A DNA stretch of 50,018 bases from Sphingomonas sp. dw_22 (GTDB lineage: Bacteria; Pseudomonadota; Alphaproteobacteria; Sphingomonadales; Sphingomonadaceae): NCBI RefSeq assembly GCF_018449795.1, contig NZ_JAAVVE010000031.1, forward strand, positions 1 through 50,018. The letters are read 5' to 3'. The position numbers were made by a program, and so were the translations under genes. The stretch's first letter is position 1; each line of letters opens with the position of its first letter. Under the pieces are notes generated by a model that made no database searches, was not told the origin of the DNA, and saw only the letters and a list, made by a program, of their open reading frames with translations. Shown here piece by piece: positions 27,021 to 34,850 of this stretch.

Positions 27021-27145
27021 GTACCGAAATTTCGATGCGAAGGCGGAACTTTCGCGCGGCTCGGCCACGCGGGCGGAAACGCGCGCGGCCCGCCCTCCGC
27101 CCCTGCGGAGAGCGGGCCGCGACGGACCCTCGATGCGGGAGGCGA

Positions 27146-27445
27146 TCAGTATTTCTGCTGGCGCTCGTAGAGCGAGCGATAATGCTGGATGCGCGTCACG
27201 CGCAGACCCGGCATGCCCGATCGATCGATCGCGCGCTGCCAGCTCGCGAATTCCTCGACGGTGAGGTTGTAGCGTTCGCAGACCTCGTCCACGCTCAGCA
27301 GTCCGCCGTTGACCGCAGCCACGACTTCCGCCTTGCGCCGGACCACCCAGCGGGTGGTTTCGGGCGGGGGCAGGGTTTCCAGGGTCAGCGGCTCGCCGAG
27401 CGGACCGATGACCTTTGCGGGGCGGATCTTCTGGTTCTCAATCAT
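27146..27445 (-). CDS. sciP: CtrA inhibitor SciP (DUF1153)
   Basis: A 99-residue helix-turn-helix protein. The order VIGPLGEPLTLETLPPPETTRWVVRRKAEVV, AAVNGGLLSVDEVCERYNLTVEEFASW and RAIDRSGMPGLRVTRIQ (about residues 12-88) is that of SciP, which in Caulobacter binds the cell-cycle regulator CtrA and blocks its activation of promoters. GAGGT is well placed before the start. It supports an alphaproteobacterial host. In Caulobacter sciP is itself under CtrA control; the upstream repeat at 27531 may be part of its control region. Confidence 0.95.
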   Translation of the reverse strand: MIENQKIRPAKVIGPLGEPLTLETLPPPETTRWVVRRKAEVVAAVNGGLLSVDEVCERYNLTVEEFASWQRAIDRSGMPGLRVTRIQHYRSLYERQQKY

Positions 27446-27530
27446 CTACAACCTCATTGGGGCGGGGGGTCCCCGGTTACTCAAACTCTGAAACGACCAA
27501 TAAACCAACCATTTGAACATCGGCTAAAAT

Positions 27531-27541
27531 GGCACGGTAAA
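27531..27541. repeat. 11-base repeat, copy 1
   Basis: GGCACGGTAAA (TTTACCGTGCC on the reverse strand) lies 86 bases upstream of sciP. An identical copy is at 27832-27842. The pair may be regulator sites shared by the two reverse-strand genes. Confidence 0.4.
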
Positions 27542-27549
27542 CAGTCGGT

Positions 27550-27777
27550 TCATTCATCTTTCCATCGCGTTAGCGCTTGCGCGCCGTTGCGGTGGAAGGC
27601 GCCGTGCGCAGGCGCCAGCAACGATTCGGCCGGAACCGGATACGAGATCCGGGCCTGGATACGCGCCGTGGGACTCGCGGCCTGGCGGGCGGCGATGCCC
27701 ACCAGCAGCACCGCCAGACGGGTCGGCATGGCGGTGACCGCCACATCGCGTTCCAGTCTGGCAAAGCTCAAATCCAC
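27550..27777 (-). CDS. Possible small protein of unknown function
   Basis: A 75-codon frame starting with GTG, or 59 codons from ATG 27729. The shorter form begins with a hydrophobic segment (MPTRLAVLLVGIAARQAAS) that could be a signal or anchor. No ribosome site is convincing and I recognise no family. The main support is that it fills an otherwise empty 490-base gap in the same direction as sciP and has the same 11-base motif upstream. Confidence 0.3.
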   Translation of the reverse strand: MDLSFARLERDVAVTAMPTRLAVLLVGIAARQAASPTARIQARISYPVPAESLLAPAHGAFHRNGAQALTRWKDE

Positions 27778-27831
27778 GTCCGCGCACCTGTTCGTCTCTG
27801 AGGCGGACCACTCTTAGCCAAGAGACCTGAA

Positions 27832-27842
27832 GGCACGGTAAA
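27832..27842. repeat. 11-base repeat, copy 2
   Basis: An exact second copy of GGCACGGTAAA, 55 bases upstream of the small reverse ORF. Just beyond it AAAA-N7-TTAAC (27850-27865) resembles a degenerate CtrA site (consensus TTAA-N7-TTAAC), which would fit the sciP neighbourhood. Confidence 0.35.
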
Positions 27843-27936
27843 GACGTCGAAAAGGCGCGCTTAACCTCGGTTCCCGAAATCTTTAGGTGCGGCTCCGGGT
27901 GGAACACGGGGGCAGTCGCCCCTATGTGCGAGCGCG

Positions 27937-29046
27937 ATGAACCCCGGAGATTTCCAGTTGAGCGGCCCGATGGCGGGGCGGCGAATCGTCGTCGCGATGT
28001 CCGGCGGAGTCGATTCGTCGGTGGTCGCCGCGCTCGCCGCGCGCTCGGGCGCGGAGACGATCGGCGTCACGCTCCAGCTCTACGATCATGGCGAGGCGGT
28101 GGGCCGCGCCGGCTCGTGCTGCGCGGGCCGCGACATCCGCGATGCGCGCGCGGTGTGCGATCGGCTGGGCATCGCGCATTACGTCTTCGATCATGCCAGC
28201 AGCTTCCGCGAGACCGTGATCGACGATTTCGCCGACGAATATATGGCCGGCCGCACGCCGATCCCCTGCGTGAAGTGCAACATGGGGCCGAAGTTCACCG
28301 ATCTCTTCGCGCTCGCGCGCGACCTGGGCGCCGATTGCCTGGCGACCGGCCATTATGTCCGCCGGGTCGAGGGCGCCGAAGGGCCGGAGCTCCACCGCGC
28401 CTTCGATCCCGCGCGCGACCAGAGCTATTTCCTGTTCGCGACCACCGCGGCGCAACTCGATTTCCTGCGCTTCCCGCTGGGCGGCATGCCCAAGCCGGAC
28501 GTGCGCGCGCTTGCCGCCGAGCTGGGCCTGGGCGTGGCCGGCAAGCCCGACAGCCAGGACATCTGCTTCGTCCCCGACGGCGATTATGCTGCGCTGGTCA
28601 AGAAGCTGCGTCCCGAGGCCGAGGCGGGCGGCGACATCGTCGACGAGAGCGGGCGCAAGCTGGGTGAGCACAGGGGGCTGATCCACTTCACCGTCGGCCA
28701 GCGCCGCGGTCTGGAGATCGGCGGCAGCCCCGAGCCGCTCTATGTCCTGCGCCTCGATCCTGCGACTCGCGCCGTCGTGGTGGGTCCGAAGCGTGCGCTA
28801 GCGGTGCGCGCCGCGCGGATCGAGAACGTCAACTGGCTCGCCGGCGACCATGCGGGGCCGATGAGCGCCAAGGTCCGCTCGCTCGCCAAGCCGGTGCCCG
28901 CGCGCAGGGAAGGCGACCGCGTTATATTCGAGACGCCCGAATATGGCGTGGCACCGGGCCAGGCGGCGGTGCTCTATGCCGGCGACCGCGTGCTCGGCGG
29001 CGGCTGGATCGCCGAGACCGAGCGGGCGGAACTCCAGCCCGCATAG
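27937..29046 (+). CDS. mnmA: tRNA 2-thiouridine(34) synthase MnmA
   Basis: Cytoplasmic enzyme that thiolates the wobble uridine of Glu, Gln and Lys tRNAs, using ATP and a persulfide relay. The 369-residue protein has the PP-loop MSGGVDSS (about 20-27) and the catalytic cysteines in PCVKCN and QDICFV, followed by the C-terminal beta-barrel domains ([21 protein letters not shown]). An extra cysteine-rich stretch [16 protein letters not shown] is seen, as in many alphaproteobacterial members. It is transcribed alone and ends at a hairpin shared with phzF. Confidence 0.96.
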   Translation: MNPGDFQLSGPMAGRRIVVAMSGGVDSSVVAALAARSGAETIGVTLQLYDHGEAVGRAGSCCAGRDIRDARAVCDRLGIAHYVFDHASSFRETVIDDFADEYMAGRTPIPCVKCNMGPKFTDLFALARDLGADCLATGHYVRRVEGAEGPELHRAFDPARDQSYFLFATTAAQLDFLRFPLGGMPKPDVRALAAELGLGVAGKPDSQDICFVPDGDYAALVKKLRPEAEAGGDIVDESGRKLGEHRGLIHFTVGQRRGLEIGGSPEPLYVLRLDPATRAVVVGPKRALAVRAARIENVNWLAGDHAGPMSAKVRSLAKPVPARREGDRVIFETPEYGVAPGQAAVLYAGDRVLGGGWIAETERAELQPA

Positions 29047-29049
29047 GTA

Positions 29050-29074
29050 ACCGTCATCTCGCGGGGATGACGGT
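29050..29074. terminator. Bidirectional hairpin between mnmA and phzF
   Basis: ACCGTCATC and GATGACGGT form a 9-base-pair stem with a 7-base loop, reaching into the phzF stop codon. The arms match the ends of the palindrome inside ligD (CGGGGATGACGG is shared), so this is probably a short relative of that repeat working as a terminator. Confidence 0.65.
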
Positions 29075-29865
29075 CAGAGCGTAAATTCGCCCTCGATCAC
29101 CGTCACGCATTTCCCGCCCAGGATCGCGCGGTCGCCCGCCAGCGTGCAGGCGACATGGCCGCCGCGCTGCGATGCCTGATAGGCGCTGAACGACTCGCGG
29201 CCCAGCCGCTTTGCCCAATAAGGTGTCAGCACCGAATGCGCGGATCCGGTCACTGGATCTTCGTCGATCCCGGCGGCGGGGGCGAAGACGCGGCTGATGA
29301 CGTCGGTATCGCGGCCGGATGCCGTCACGATGTTGAGCGTGTCGCCGAGCGCGGCCAGCGCGCGGAAATCGGGCGTGAGCGCCAGCACCGCCTCGGCGCT
29401 TTCCAGCACGGTCAGATCGTATCCGCGCGGGTGGTGCAGCGTCTCGCCGGTATCGATACCCAGTGCGCGGAGTAGATCGGCATTGGGTGCGGGTTCGGGC
29501 GGATAGGCCGGGAGCGCCATCGCATAGCCCTCGCCGTCGCGGCGCACTTCGAGCACGCCGGATTGGCGCGTGCGGAAGGTGACGCGTTCCTTCGTCGAGT
29601 CGGCGCCCAGCACGAAATGCCCGCTCGCCAGCGTCGCATGGCCGCACAGCGCGACTTCCACCGCCGGCGTGAACCAGCGCAGCTCGTAATCCGCCTCTCC
29701 GCTCGCATCGGGCAGGAAGAAGGCGGTCTCCGCCAGGTTGTTCTCCTCGGCGATGCGCTGGAGCAGGTCGTCCGCCAGCCAGGCATTGAGCGGCATCACC
29801 GCCGCCGGATTGCCGGTGAAGGGCCTGTCGGCAAAGGCGTCGATCTGGGCGAAGGGCAGTTTCAC
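29074..29865 (-). CDS. PhzF-family isomerase/epimerase-like protein
   Basis: A 263-residue protein of the PhzF superfamily, with FAQIDAFADRPFTGNPAAVM at the start, the conserved glutamate in AEENNLAETAFFLP, WFTPAVEVALCGHATLAS and the C-terminal GIDEDPVTGSAHSVL. Known members catalyse proton-transfer isomerisations, but most, like this one, have no assigned substrate. The GTG start has GGAGG seven bases upstream and overlaps the cation transporter stop by four bases, so it belongs to the pdxH operon. Confidence 0.9.
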   Translation of the reverse strand: MKLPFAQIDAFADRPFTGNPAAVMPLNAWLADDLLQRIAEENNLAETAFFLPDASGEADYELRWFTPAVEVALCGHATLASGHFVLGADSTKERVTFRTRQSGVLEVRRDGEGYAMALPAYPPEPAPNADLLRALGIDTGETLHHPRGYDLTVLESAEAVLALTPDFRALAALGDTLNIVTASGRDTDVISRVFAPAAGIDEDPVTGSAHSVLTPYWAKRLGRESFSAYQASQRGGHVACTLAGDRAILGGKCVTVIEGEFTL

Positions 29866-30776
29866 GTGCGATCCTCCAGCAAATTGATTTCGGCCAGCGG
29901 GTTGCCCGGCTCGTCGACCTGGCCTTCGGGATCGACATGGATCAGGATCTCGGTGCCCGGAAACTTGGCGCCGAGCTCGGCTTCGAGCCTCTCCACCACA
30001 TCGTGCGATTCGGCGATCGTCATCTTCGGGTCCATCCAGATGTGGAACTGGACGAAGTCCATCGTGCCGCTGGTGCGGGTGCGCAGGTCGTGCAGGCCGA
30101 TCAACTCGGGGTGGCCGGCGGCGACTTCGATGAAGCGCTGGCGCTTCGCCTCGGGCCATTCCTTGTCCATCAGCTGGTCGATCGCCGTCACCGAGGCGCG
30201 CCATGCGCCGAACAGCAGCCAGAAGGCGATCAGCACGCCGAACAGCGCATCGGCGCCCGAGATGCCGGCATAATTCTCCAGTACCAGCGCCGCGATCACC
30301 GCGGCGTTGAGGAACAGGTCCGAGCTGTAATGGATGCGATCGGTCCCGATCGCGATCGATCCGGTGCGACGGACCACCGATCGCTGATAGCGGGTCAGTG
30401 CCAGCGTGACCGCGATCGCGACGATCGATACGCCGATGCCATATTCGGGATCGACGCTCGCCTGCTCAGCGAACATCCGCTCGACCGCGCGCCACAGGAT
30501 CGCGAAGGCGGAAACCGCGATCACGCCGACCTGGAACAGTGCCGCCAGTGCCTCGGCCTTGCCATGGCCGAATCGGTGCTTCTCGTCGGCGGGCTGGGCT
30601 GCCCAATGGACGCCGCCCAGAGTCACCAGCGATGCGACCAGATCGAGCAAACTGTCGGCAAGGCTCGCCAGCACCGCCACCGATCCGGTGCGCCACGCGG
30701 CATAGGCCTTGAGGCTGCCCAGCAGCACGGCGCTGGCGACGCTCGCCAGCGCGGCGCGGCGGGCGAGATTGGTCAC
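29862..30776 (-). CDS. Cation diffusion facilitator transporter (FieF-like)
   Basis: A 304-residue divalent metal exporter. The six-helix membrane domain carries the metal-site residues in ADSLLDLVAS and HYSSDLFLN (D..D and H..D as in FieF/YiiP). HRFGHGKAEALAAL is the family loop, and the C-terminal cytoplasmic domain (about 205-295) has HDLRTRTSGTMDFVQFHIW with the binding histidines. The GTG start overlaps the pdxH stop as GTGA. Likely substrates are Zn or Fe; the sequence does not decide. Confidence 0.93.
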   Translation of the reverse strand: MTNLARRAALASVASAVLLGSLKAYAAWRTGSVAVLASLADSLLDLVASLVTLGGVHWAAQPADEKHRFGHGKAEALAALFQVGVIAVSAFAILWRAVERMFAEQASVDPEYGIGVSIVAIAVTLALTRYQRSVVRRTGSIAIGTDRIHYSSDLFLNAAVIAALVLENYAGISGADALFGVLIAFWLLFGAWRASVTAIDQLMDKEWPEAKRQRFIEVAAGHPELIGLHDLRTRTSGTMDFVQFHIWMDPKMTIAESHDVVERLEAELGAKFPGTEILIHVDPEGQVDEPGNPLAEINLLEDRT

Positions 30777-31351
30777 GGGTACAGCAGCCCTTCGCTCCAG
30801 CTGTCGCCCAGCCAAGTGAAGACGCGGCGTTCATGGAGGCGATGTTCGCGATCCTGCCAGAATTCGATGCGCAGCGGCGTCACGCGATAGCCGCCCCAAT
30901 GCGGCGGCCGGGGCACATCGCCACCCTCGAAGCGCTCGCGGATCTCTTCATACCGCGCCTCGAAGGTCTCGCGGGTGTCGAGCGGGCGCGACTGGTCCGA
31001 CGCCCAGGCGCCGAGCTGCGAATCGCGGTGGCGCGTCGCGAAATAGGCGTCGCTCTCGGCATCGCTGACCCGGGTGACCGGGCCCTCGATCCGGATCTGC
31101 CGCCGCACCGATTTCCAGTGGAACAGCAGTGCGGCCTTGCTGCCGTCGCCCAGTTCCTGCGCCTTGCGGCTCTCGCGATTGGTGTAGAAGACGAAGCCGT
31201 CCGGCCCATGCCCCTTCAGCAGCACCATCCGCACCGAAGGCTGGCCGTTCGGCGCCACGGTCGCGAGCGCCATCGCGTTCGAATCGTTGATCTCGGTCTC
31301 GCGCGCCTGCGCGTACCAGTCTTGGAAGAGCTCGAAGGGATCGGTGGACAT
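30773..31351 (-). CDS. pdxH: Pyridoxamine 5'-phosphate oxidase
   Basis: FMN-dependent enzyme of vitamin B6 metabolism that makes pyridoxal 5'-phosphate. The 192-residue protein shows the family blocks MALATVAPNGQPSVRMVLLKG, GFVFYTNRESRKAQEL, AALLFHWKSVRRQIRIEG and the C-terminal signature REHRLHERRVFTW. It is the first gene of a three-gene unit with the cation exporter and PhzF-like protein, each overlapping by four bases. Confidence 0.96.
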   Translation of the reverse strand: MSTDPFELFQDWYAQARETEINDSNAMALATVAPNGQPSVRMVLLKGHGPDGFVFYTNRESRKAQELGDGSKAALLFHWKSVRRQIRIEGPVTRVSDAESDAYFATRHRDSQLGAWASDQSRPLDTRETFEARYEEIRERFEGGDVPRPPHWGGYRVTPLRIEFWQDREHRLHERRVFTWLGDSWSEGLLYP

Positions 31352-31445
31352 GGTTTCAAGGCCTCTACTGCGGCACCATTTTGGTGTCGAGGAACGTTGG
31401 GCCTATTGGGGAATTGAATCGGCCTCGCAACGAGGAGGATTACGC

Positions 31446-32303
31446 ATGGCGGCGCGGGCCTATTGGCAGGGACAGATCAGGCTGGCGCTGGTCTCGATCC
31501 CGGTCGAGATCTACACCGCGACCCGATCGGGCGCGCAGATCAGCTTCCACCAGATCCATGAGCCGAGCGGCAAGCGGATCCAGTACGAGAAGGTCGCGCC
31601 CGGCGTCGGCCCGGTCGATGCCGATGAGATCGTCAAGGGATTCGAGGTCGAGAAGGGCGAATATGTCCTGCTCGAGCAGGATGAGATCGATGCGGTGAAG
31701 CTCGAATCGAAGAAGACGCTGGAGCTCACCCAGTTCGTCGATGCCGATGAGATCGACGTGCTCTATTATGAGCGGCCCTATTTCGTCGTCCCCGCCGACG
31801 ACCTCGCCGAGGAAGCGTTCATCGTGCTGCGCGAGGCATTGAAGCGGACGCGGAAGGTGGGGCTCGGGCAATTGGCGCTGCGCGGCCGCGAATATGTGGT
31901 GAGCCTGAAGCCGTGCGGGCGCGGTATGGTGCTGGAGACGTTGCGCTATGCCGATGAAGTCAACCGGGCGCAGGGCTATTTCCGCGACATTCCCGACGAT
32001 GCGCCTGATCCCGAGCTGCTCGGCTTGGCCGAGACGCTGATCGAGAAGAAGGTCGCCAAGTTCGATCCCGGGGAATTCCACGATCGCTATGTCGATGCGC
32101 TGCGCGACCTGATCGAGCGGAAGAAGAAGGCCAAGGGGAAGAAGATCATCGAGGAGGCGGAGAGCGGCACCCCCAGCCGCGGATCGAACGTAGTCGACCT
32201 GATGGCGGCGCTCAAGAAATCGCTGGAGAAACCCGGCGCGAAGGCAAGCGCGGCGGTGAAGACCAAGCCCGCGAAGAAAGCCCCGGCGCGCAAACGTGCC
32301 TGA
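31446..32303 (+). CDS. ku: Ku protein (non-homologous end joining)
   Basis: DNA end-binding protein that recruits LigD to double-strand breaks. The 285-residue protein has the bacterial Ku core (WQGQIRLALVSIPVEIYTAT, LTQFVDADEIDVLYYERPYF, REYVVSLKPCGRGMVLETLRY). Its Lys/Ala-rich tail (from about residue 255) is expected to bind DNA. The ATG follows GAGGAGGA. The last codons overlap the ligD start by eight bases, a tight two-gene operon. Confidence 0.96.
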   Translation: MAARAYWQGQIRLALVSIPVEIYTATRSGAQISFHQIHEPSGKRIQYEKVAPGVGPVDADEIVKGFEVEKGEYVLLEQDEIDAVKLESKKTLELTQFVDADEIDVLYYERPYFVVPADDLAEEAFIVLREALKRTRKVGLGQLALRGREYVVSLKPCGRGMVLETLRYADEVNRAQGYFRDIPDDAPDPELLGLAETLIEKKVAKFDPGEFHDRYVDALRDLIERKKKAKGKKIIEEAESGTPSRGSNVVDLMAALKKSLEKPGAKASAAVKTKPAKKAPARKRA

Positions 32304-34770
32304 GCCCGATCCCCTCGCCCGGTACAACGCCAAGCGGGACTTCGCGAAGACCGCCGAGCCCGCCGGCAGGATCGCGCGCACTGGCGGCAATCGCTTCATC
32401 GTCCAGAAGCATGACGCGACCCGGCTCCATTGGGATTTCCGGCTGGAGATTGACGGCGTGCTCAAGAGCTGGGCAGTGACACGCGGTCCCAGCCTCGACC
32501 CCGCCGAAAAGCGGCTGGCGGTGCGCACCGAGGACCATCCGCTCTCCTATGCCGATTTCGAGGGAACGATTCCCCAGGGCCAATATGGCGGCGGCACGGT
32601 GATGCTGTGGGACGACGGGGTGTGGGAGCCCGTCGAGGGCAAGAGCGCCAAGGATCTGGATAAGGGCCATCTCCATTTCCGCCTGGAGGGCGAGCGGATG
32701 AAGGGCGAATGGCTGCTGATCCGCCTGAAGCCGCGCGGGCGCGAAAAGGCCGAGAACTGGTTGCTGCGCAAGATCGACGACGAATATGCGGGGCCGACCG
32801 ACCTGCTGGTCGAGACCGCGCTCACCAGCGTCAAGACCGGCCGGACGATGCAGGAGATCGCCGAGGGCCTCAAACCGTCATCCCCGCGCAGGCGGGGATC
32901 CAGGGCCAAAAGTGTATCGCCCGCGACCCTGGATCCCCGTCTGCACGGGGATGACGGAAAAGTGGAAAGGCTGCCCGCCTTCCACGTTCCTCAGCTCGCC
33001 ACGCTGGTCGACACGGTGCCTGCCGGCAACGACTGGCTCCACGAGGTCAAATATGACGGCTATCGTGCGCTGCTCGCGCTCGGCGTCAGGGGACCGAAAA
33101 TCTACACCCGCACCGGCCTAGACTGGACCGACCGGTTTCCCGGCATCGCCGAAGCTGCCGCGACTATCCCCGGCCCCGCGCTGATCGACGGCGAGATCGT
33201 CGCCTACAAGAACGGCAAGCCCGATTTCTCGACGCTCCAGGAAGCGCTTTCAAACGGCGGCGAGGGGCTGACGATGTTCGCCTTCGACCTGCTCTCGCAA
33301 GGCGGTCAGGATCTGACCAGGCTCCCCCAACTGGCTCGCAAGGAACGGCTGCGTACCCTCCTCCAGGGTGTCGACGAACGCATCCAGTTCTCCGAACATA
33401 TCCTCGGCTCCGGCGAAAAGCTGTTCGAGGAAATGTGCCGCCAAGGCTTCGAGGGAATCGTCTCCAAGCGCGCCGACGCGCTCTATCGCGGCACGCGGAC
33501 CAAGAGCTGGCTCAAGGTGAAGTGCATCCACCGCCAGGAGTTCGTCATCATCGGCTGGACGCCGAGCAGCGCCAAGGGGCGTGGTTTCGGCTCCTTGCTG
33601 CTGGCGCTCAATGGTGCGGACGGACTGGTCTATGCCGGCAAGGTCGGCACCGGTTTCAACACGGCCACGCTCCACGATCTGCGCGAACGTTTAGATGCGA
33701 TCGCGACGGACGATCCGCCGGCGCAGGTTCCCCGTGTCGAAGCGCGTGGCGCGAAATGGGTGCAGCCGAAGCTGGTCGCCGAGATCGCCTTCAGCGAGTT
33801 CACCGCCGACAATGTCGTCCGCCACGCCAGCTTCCTCGGCTTGCGCGAGGACAAGAAGGCAGGCGATGTCGTCGCGGAAAAGCCTGCGCCGCTACCGGGG
33901 AGCCCAGCGACGACCGTCAGGATCAGCAGCCGCGATCGCGTGATCTATCCCGAAGCCGGGCTCACCAAGGGCCAGCTCGCCGACTATTACGTCGCGGTCG
34001 CCCCGATCGCATTGCCTTGGCTTGCCGACCGTCCGATCAGCCTGGTCCGCTGTCCGCAGGGCCGGGCCAAGCAATGCTTCTTCCAGAAGCATGACGCCGG
34101 CTCGTTCGGCGAGCATGTCCACCATATCGATATTCGCGAAAAGGACGGATCGATCCAGCCCTATCTCTATGTCGACGATGCCGACGGGATCCTCGCCTGC
34201 GTGCAGATGGGCACGATCGAGTTCCATGGCTGGGGCAGCCGAGTGGCGGATATCGAGAAGCCCGATCGGCTGGTGTTCGATCTCGATCCCGACGAGGGGC
34301 TCGATTTCGGGGCGGTGAAGAAGGCGGCGGCCGATCTCAAGGACCATCTCGCCGATATCGGGCTTACAAGCTGGCCGATGCTCACGGGCGGCAAGGGCGT
34401 GCATATCGTCGTGCCGCTGGTGCCCAGGGCCGAATGGCCCGAGGTGAAGTCGTTCTGCGAGCGCTTCGCCCGCGCGCTCGCCCAGGCCGAGCCCGATCGC
34501 TTCACCGCGAACCTCAAGAAGCTCGAGCGCAAGGGCCGGATCTTCATCGATTATCTGCGCAACCAGCGTGGCAGCACCGCGGTCCTGCCCTATGTCGCCC
34601 GCGCCCGCGAGAATGCGCCGGTGGCCGCGCCCGTCACCTGGACCGAGCTGCGCGACATCGACAGCCCCCGGCATTTCACGATCCGCGATGCCGCCACGTT
34701 GATCGAGCGTGCCGATTCGCGTGCGCTTCGGGGCTGGGGCGAGGCCGCGCAGGCATTGCCTGATCTTTAG
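32296..34770 (+). CDS. ligD: DNA ligase D, with an in-frame palindromic repeat
   Basis: An 824-residue repair enzyme with three parts in the order of the Pseudomonas type. The phosphoesterase (about 25-180) has H39, H45, D47, R49 and H81 in the expected places. The ATP-dependent ligase (about 225-525) has catalytic K252 in KYDGYRA. The primase/polymerase (about 545-815) has FDLDPDEG. It repairs and joins broken ends brought together by Ku. The GTG start overlaps ku. Residues 194-221, between phosphoesterase and ligase, are encoded by an 83-base palindromic repeat (32875-32957), an unusual insertion in a linker that should leave the domains intact. Confidence 0.96.
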   Translation: MPEPDPLARYNAKRDFAKTAEPAGRIARTGGNRFIVQKHDATRLHWDFRLEIDGVLKSWAVTRGPSLDPAEKRLAVRTEDHPLSYADFEGTIPQGQYGGGTVMLWDDGVWEPVEGKSAKDLDKGHLHFRLEGERMKGEWLLIRLKPRGREKAENWLLRKIDDEYAGPTDLLVETALTSVKTGRTMQEIAEGLKPSSPRRRGSRAKSVSPATLDPRLHGDDGKVERLPAFHVPQLATLVDTVPAGNDWLHEVKYDGYRALLALGVRGPKIYTRTGLDWTDRFPGIAEAAATIPGPALIDGEIVAYKNGKPDFSTLQEALSNGGEGLTMFAFDLLSQGGQDLTRLPQLARKERLRTLLQGVDERIQFSEHILGSGEKLFEEMCRQGFEGIVSKRADALYRGTRTKSWLKVKCIHRQEFVIIGWTPSSAKGRGFGSLLLALNGADGLVYAGKVGTGFNTATLHDLRERLDAIATDDPPAQVPRVEARGAKWVQPKLVAEIAFSEFTADNVVRHASFLGLREDKKAGDVVAEKPAPLPGSPATTVRISSRDRVIYPEAGLTKGQLADYYVAVAPIALPWLADRPISLVRCPQGRAKQCFFQKHDAGSFGEHVHHIDIREKDGSIQPYLYVDDADGILACVQMGTIEFHGWGSRVADIEKPDRLVFDLDPDEGLDFGAVKKAAADLKDHLADIGLTSWPMLTGGKGVHIVVPLVPRAEWPEVKSFCERFARALAQAEPDRFTANLKKLERKGRIFIDYLRNQRGSTAVLPYVARARENAPVAAPVTWTELRDIDSPRHFTIRDAATLIERADSRALRGWGEAAQALPDL
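32875..32957. repeat. REP-like palindromic element inside ligD
   Basis: Two 31-base arms (32875-32905 and 32927-32957) are complementary at 29 of 31 positions around a 21-base centre. The ends read CCGTCATCCCCG and CGGGGATGACGG, and the inner arms end in GGATCCAGGG and CCCTGGATCC. This is the pattern of a common sphingomonad intergenic repeat. Here it is read in frame without stops as residues 194-221 of LigD, giving phrases such as SSPRRRGSRAK and LDPRLHGDDG. Confidence 0.9.
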
Positions 34771-34850
34771 GGCATAGCCAGCGCACATCTCCATTGTTGC
34801 AAGGCAGCATCGATTGCCGCATCGTCGCCGAAAGCTTGAGGAAAGTGATT

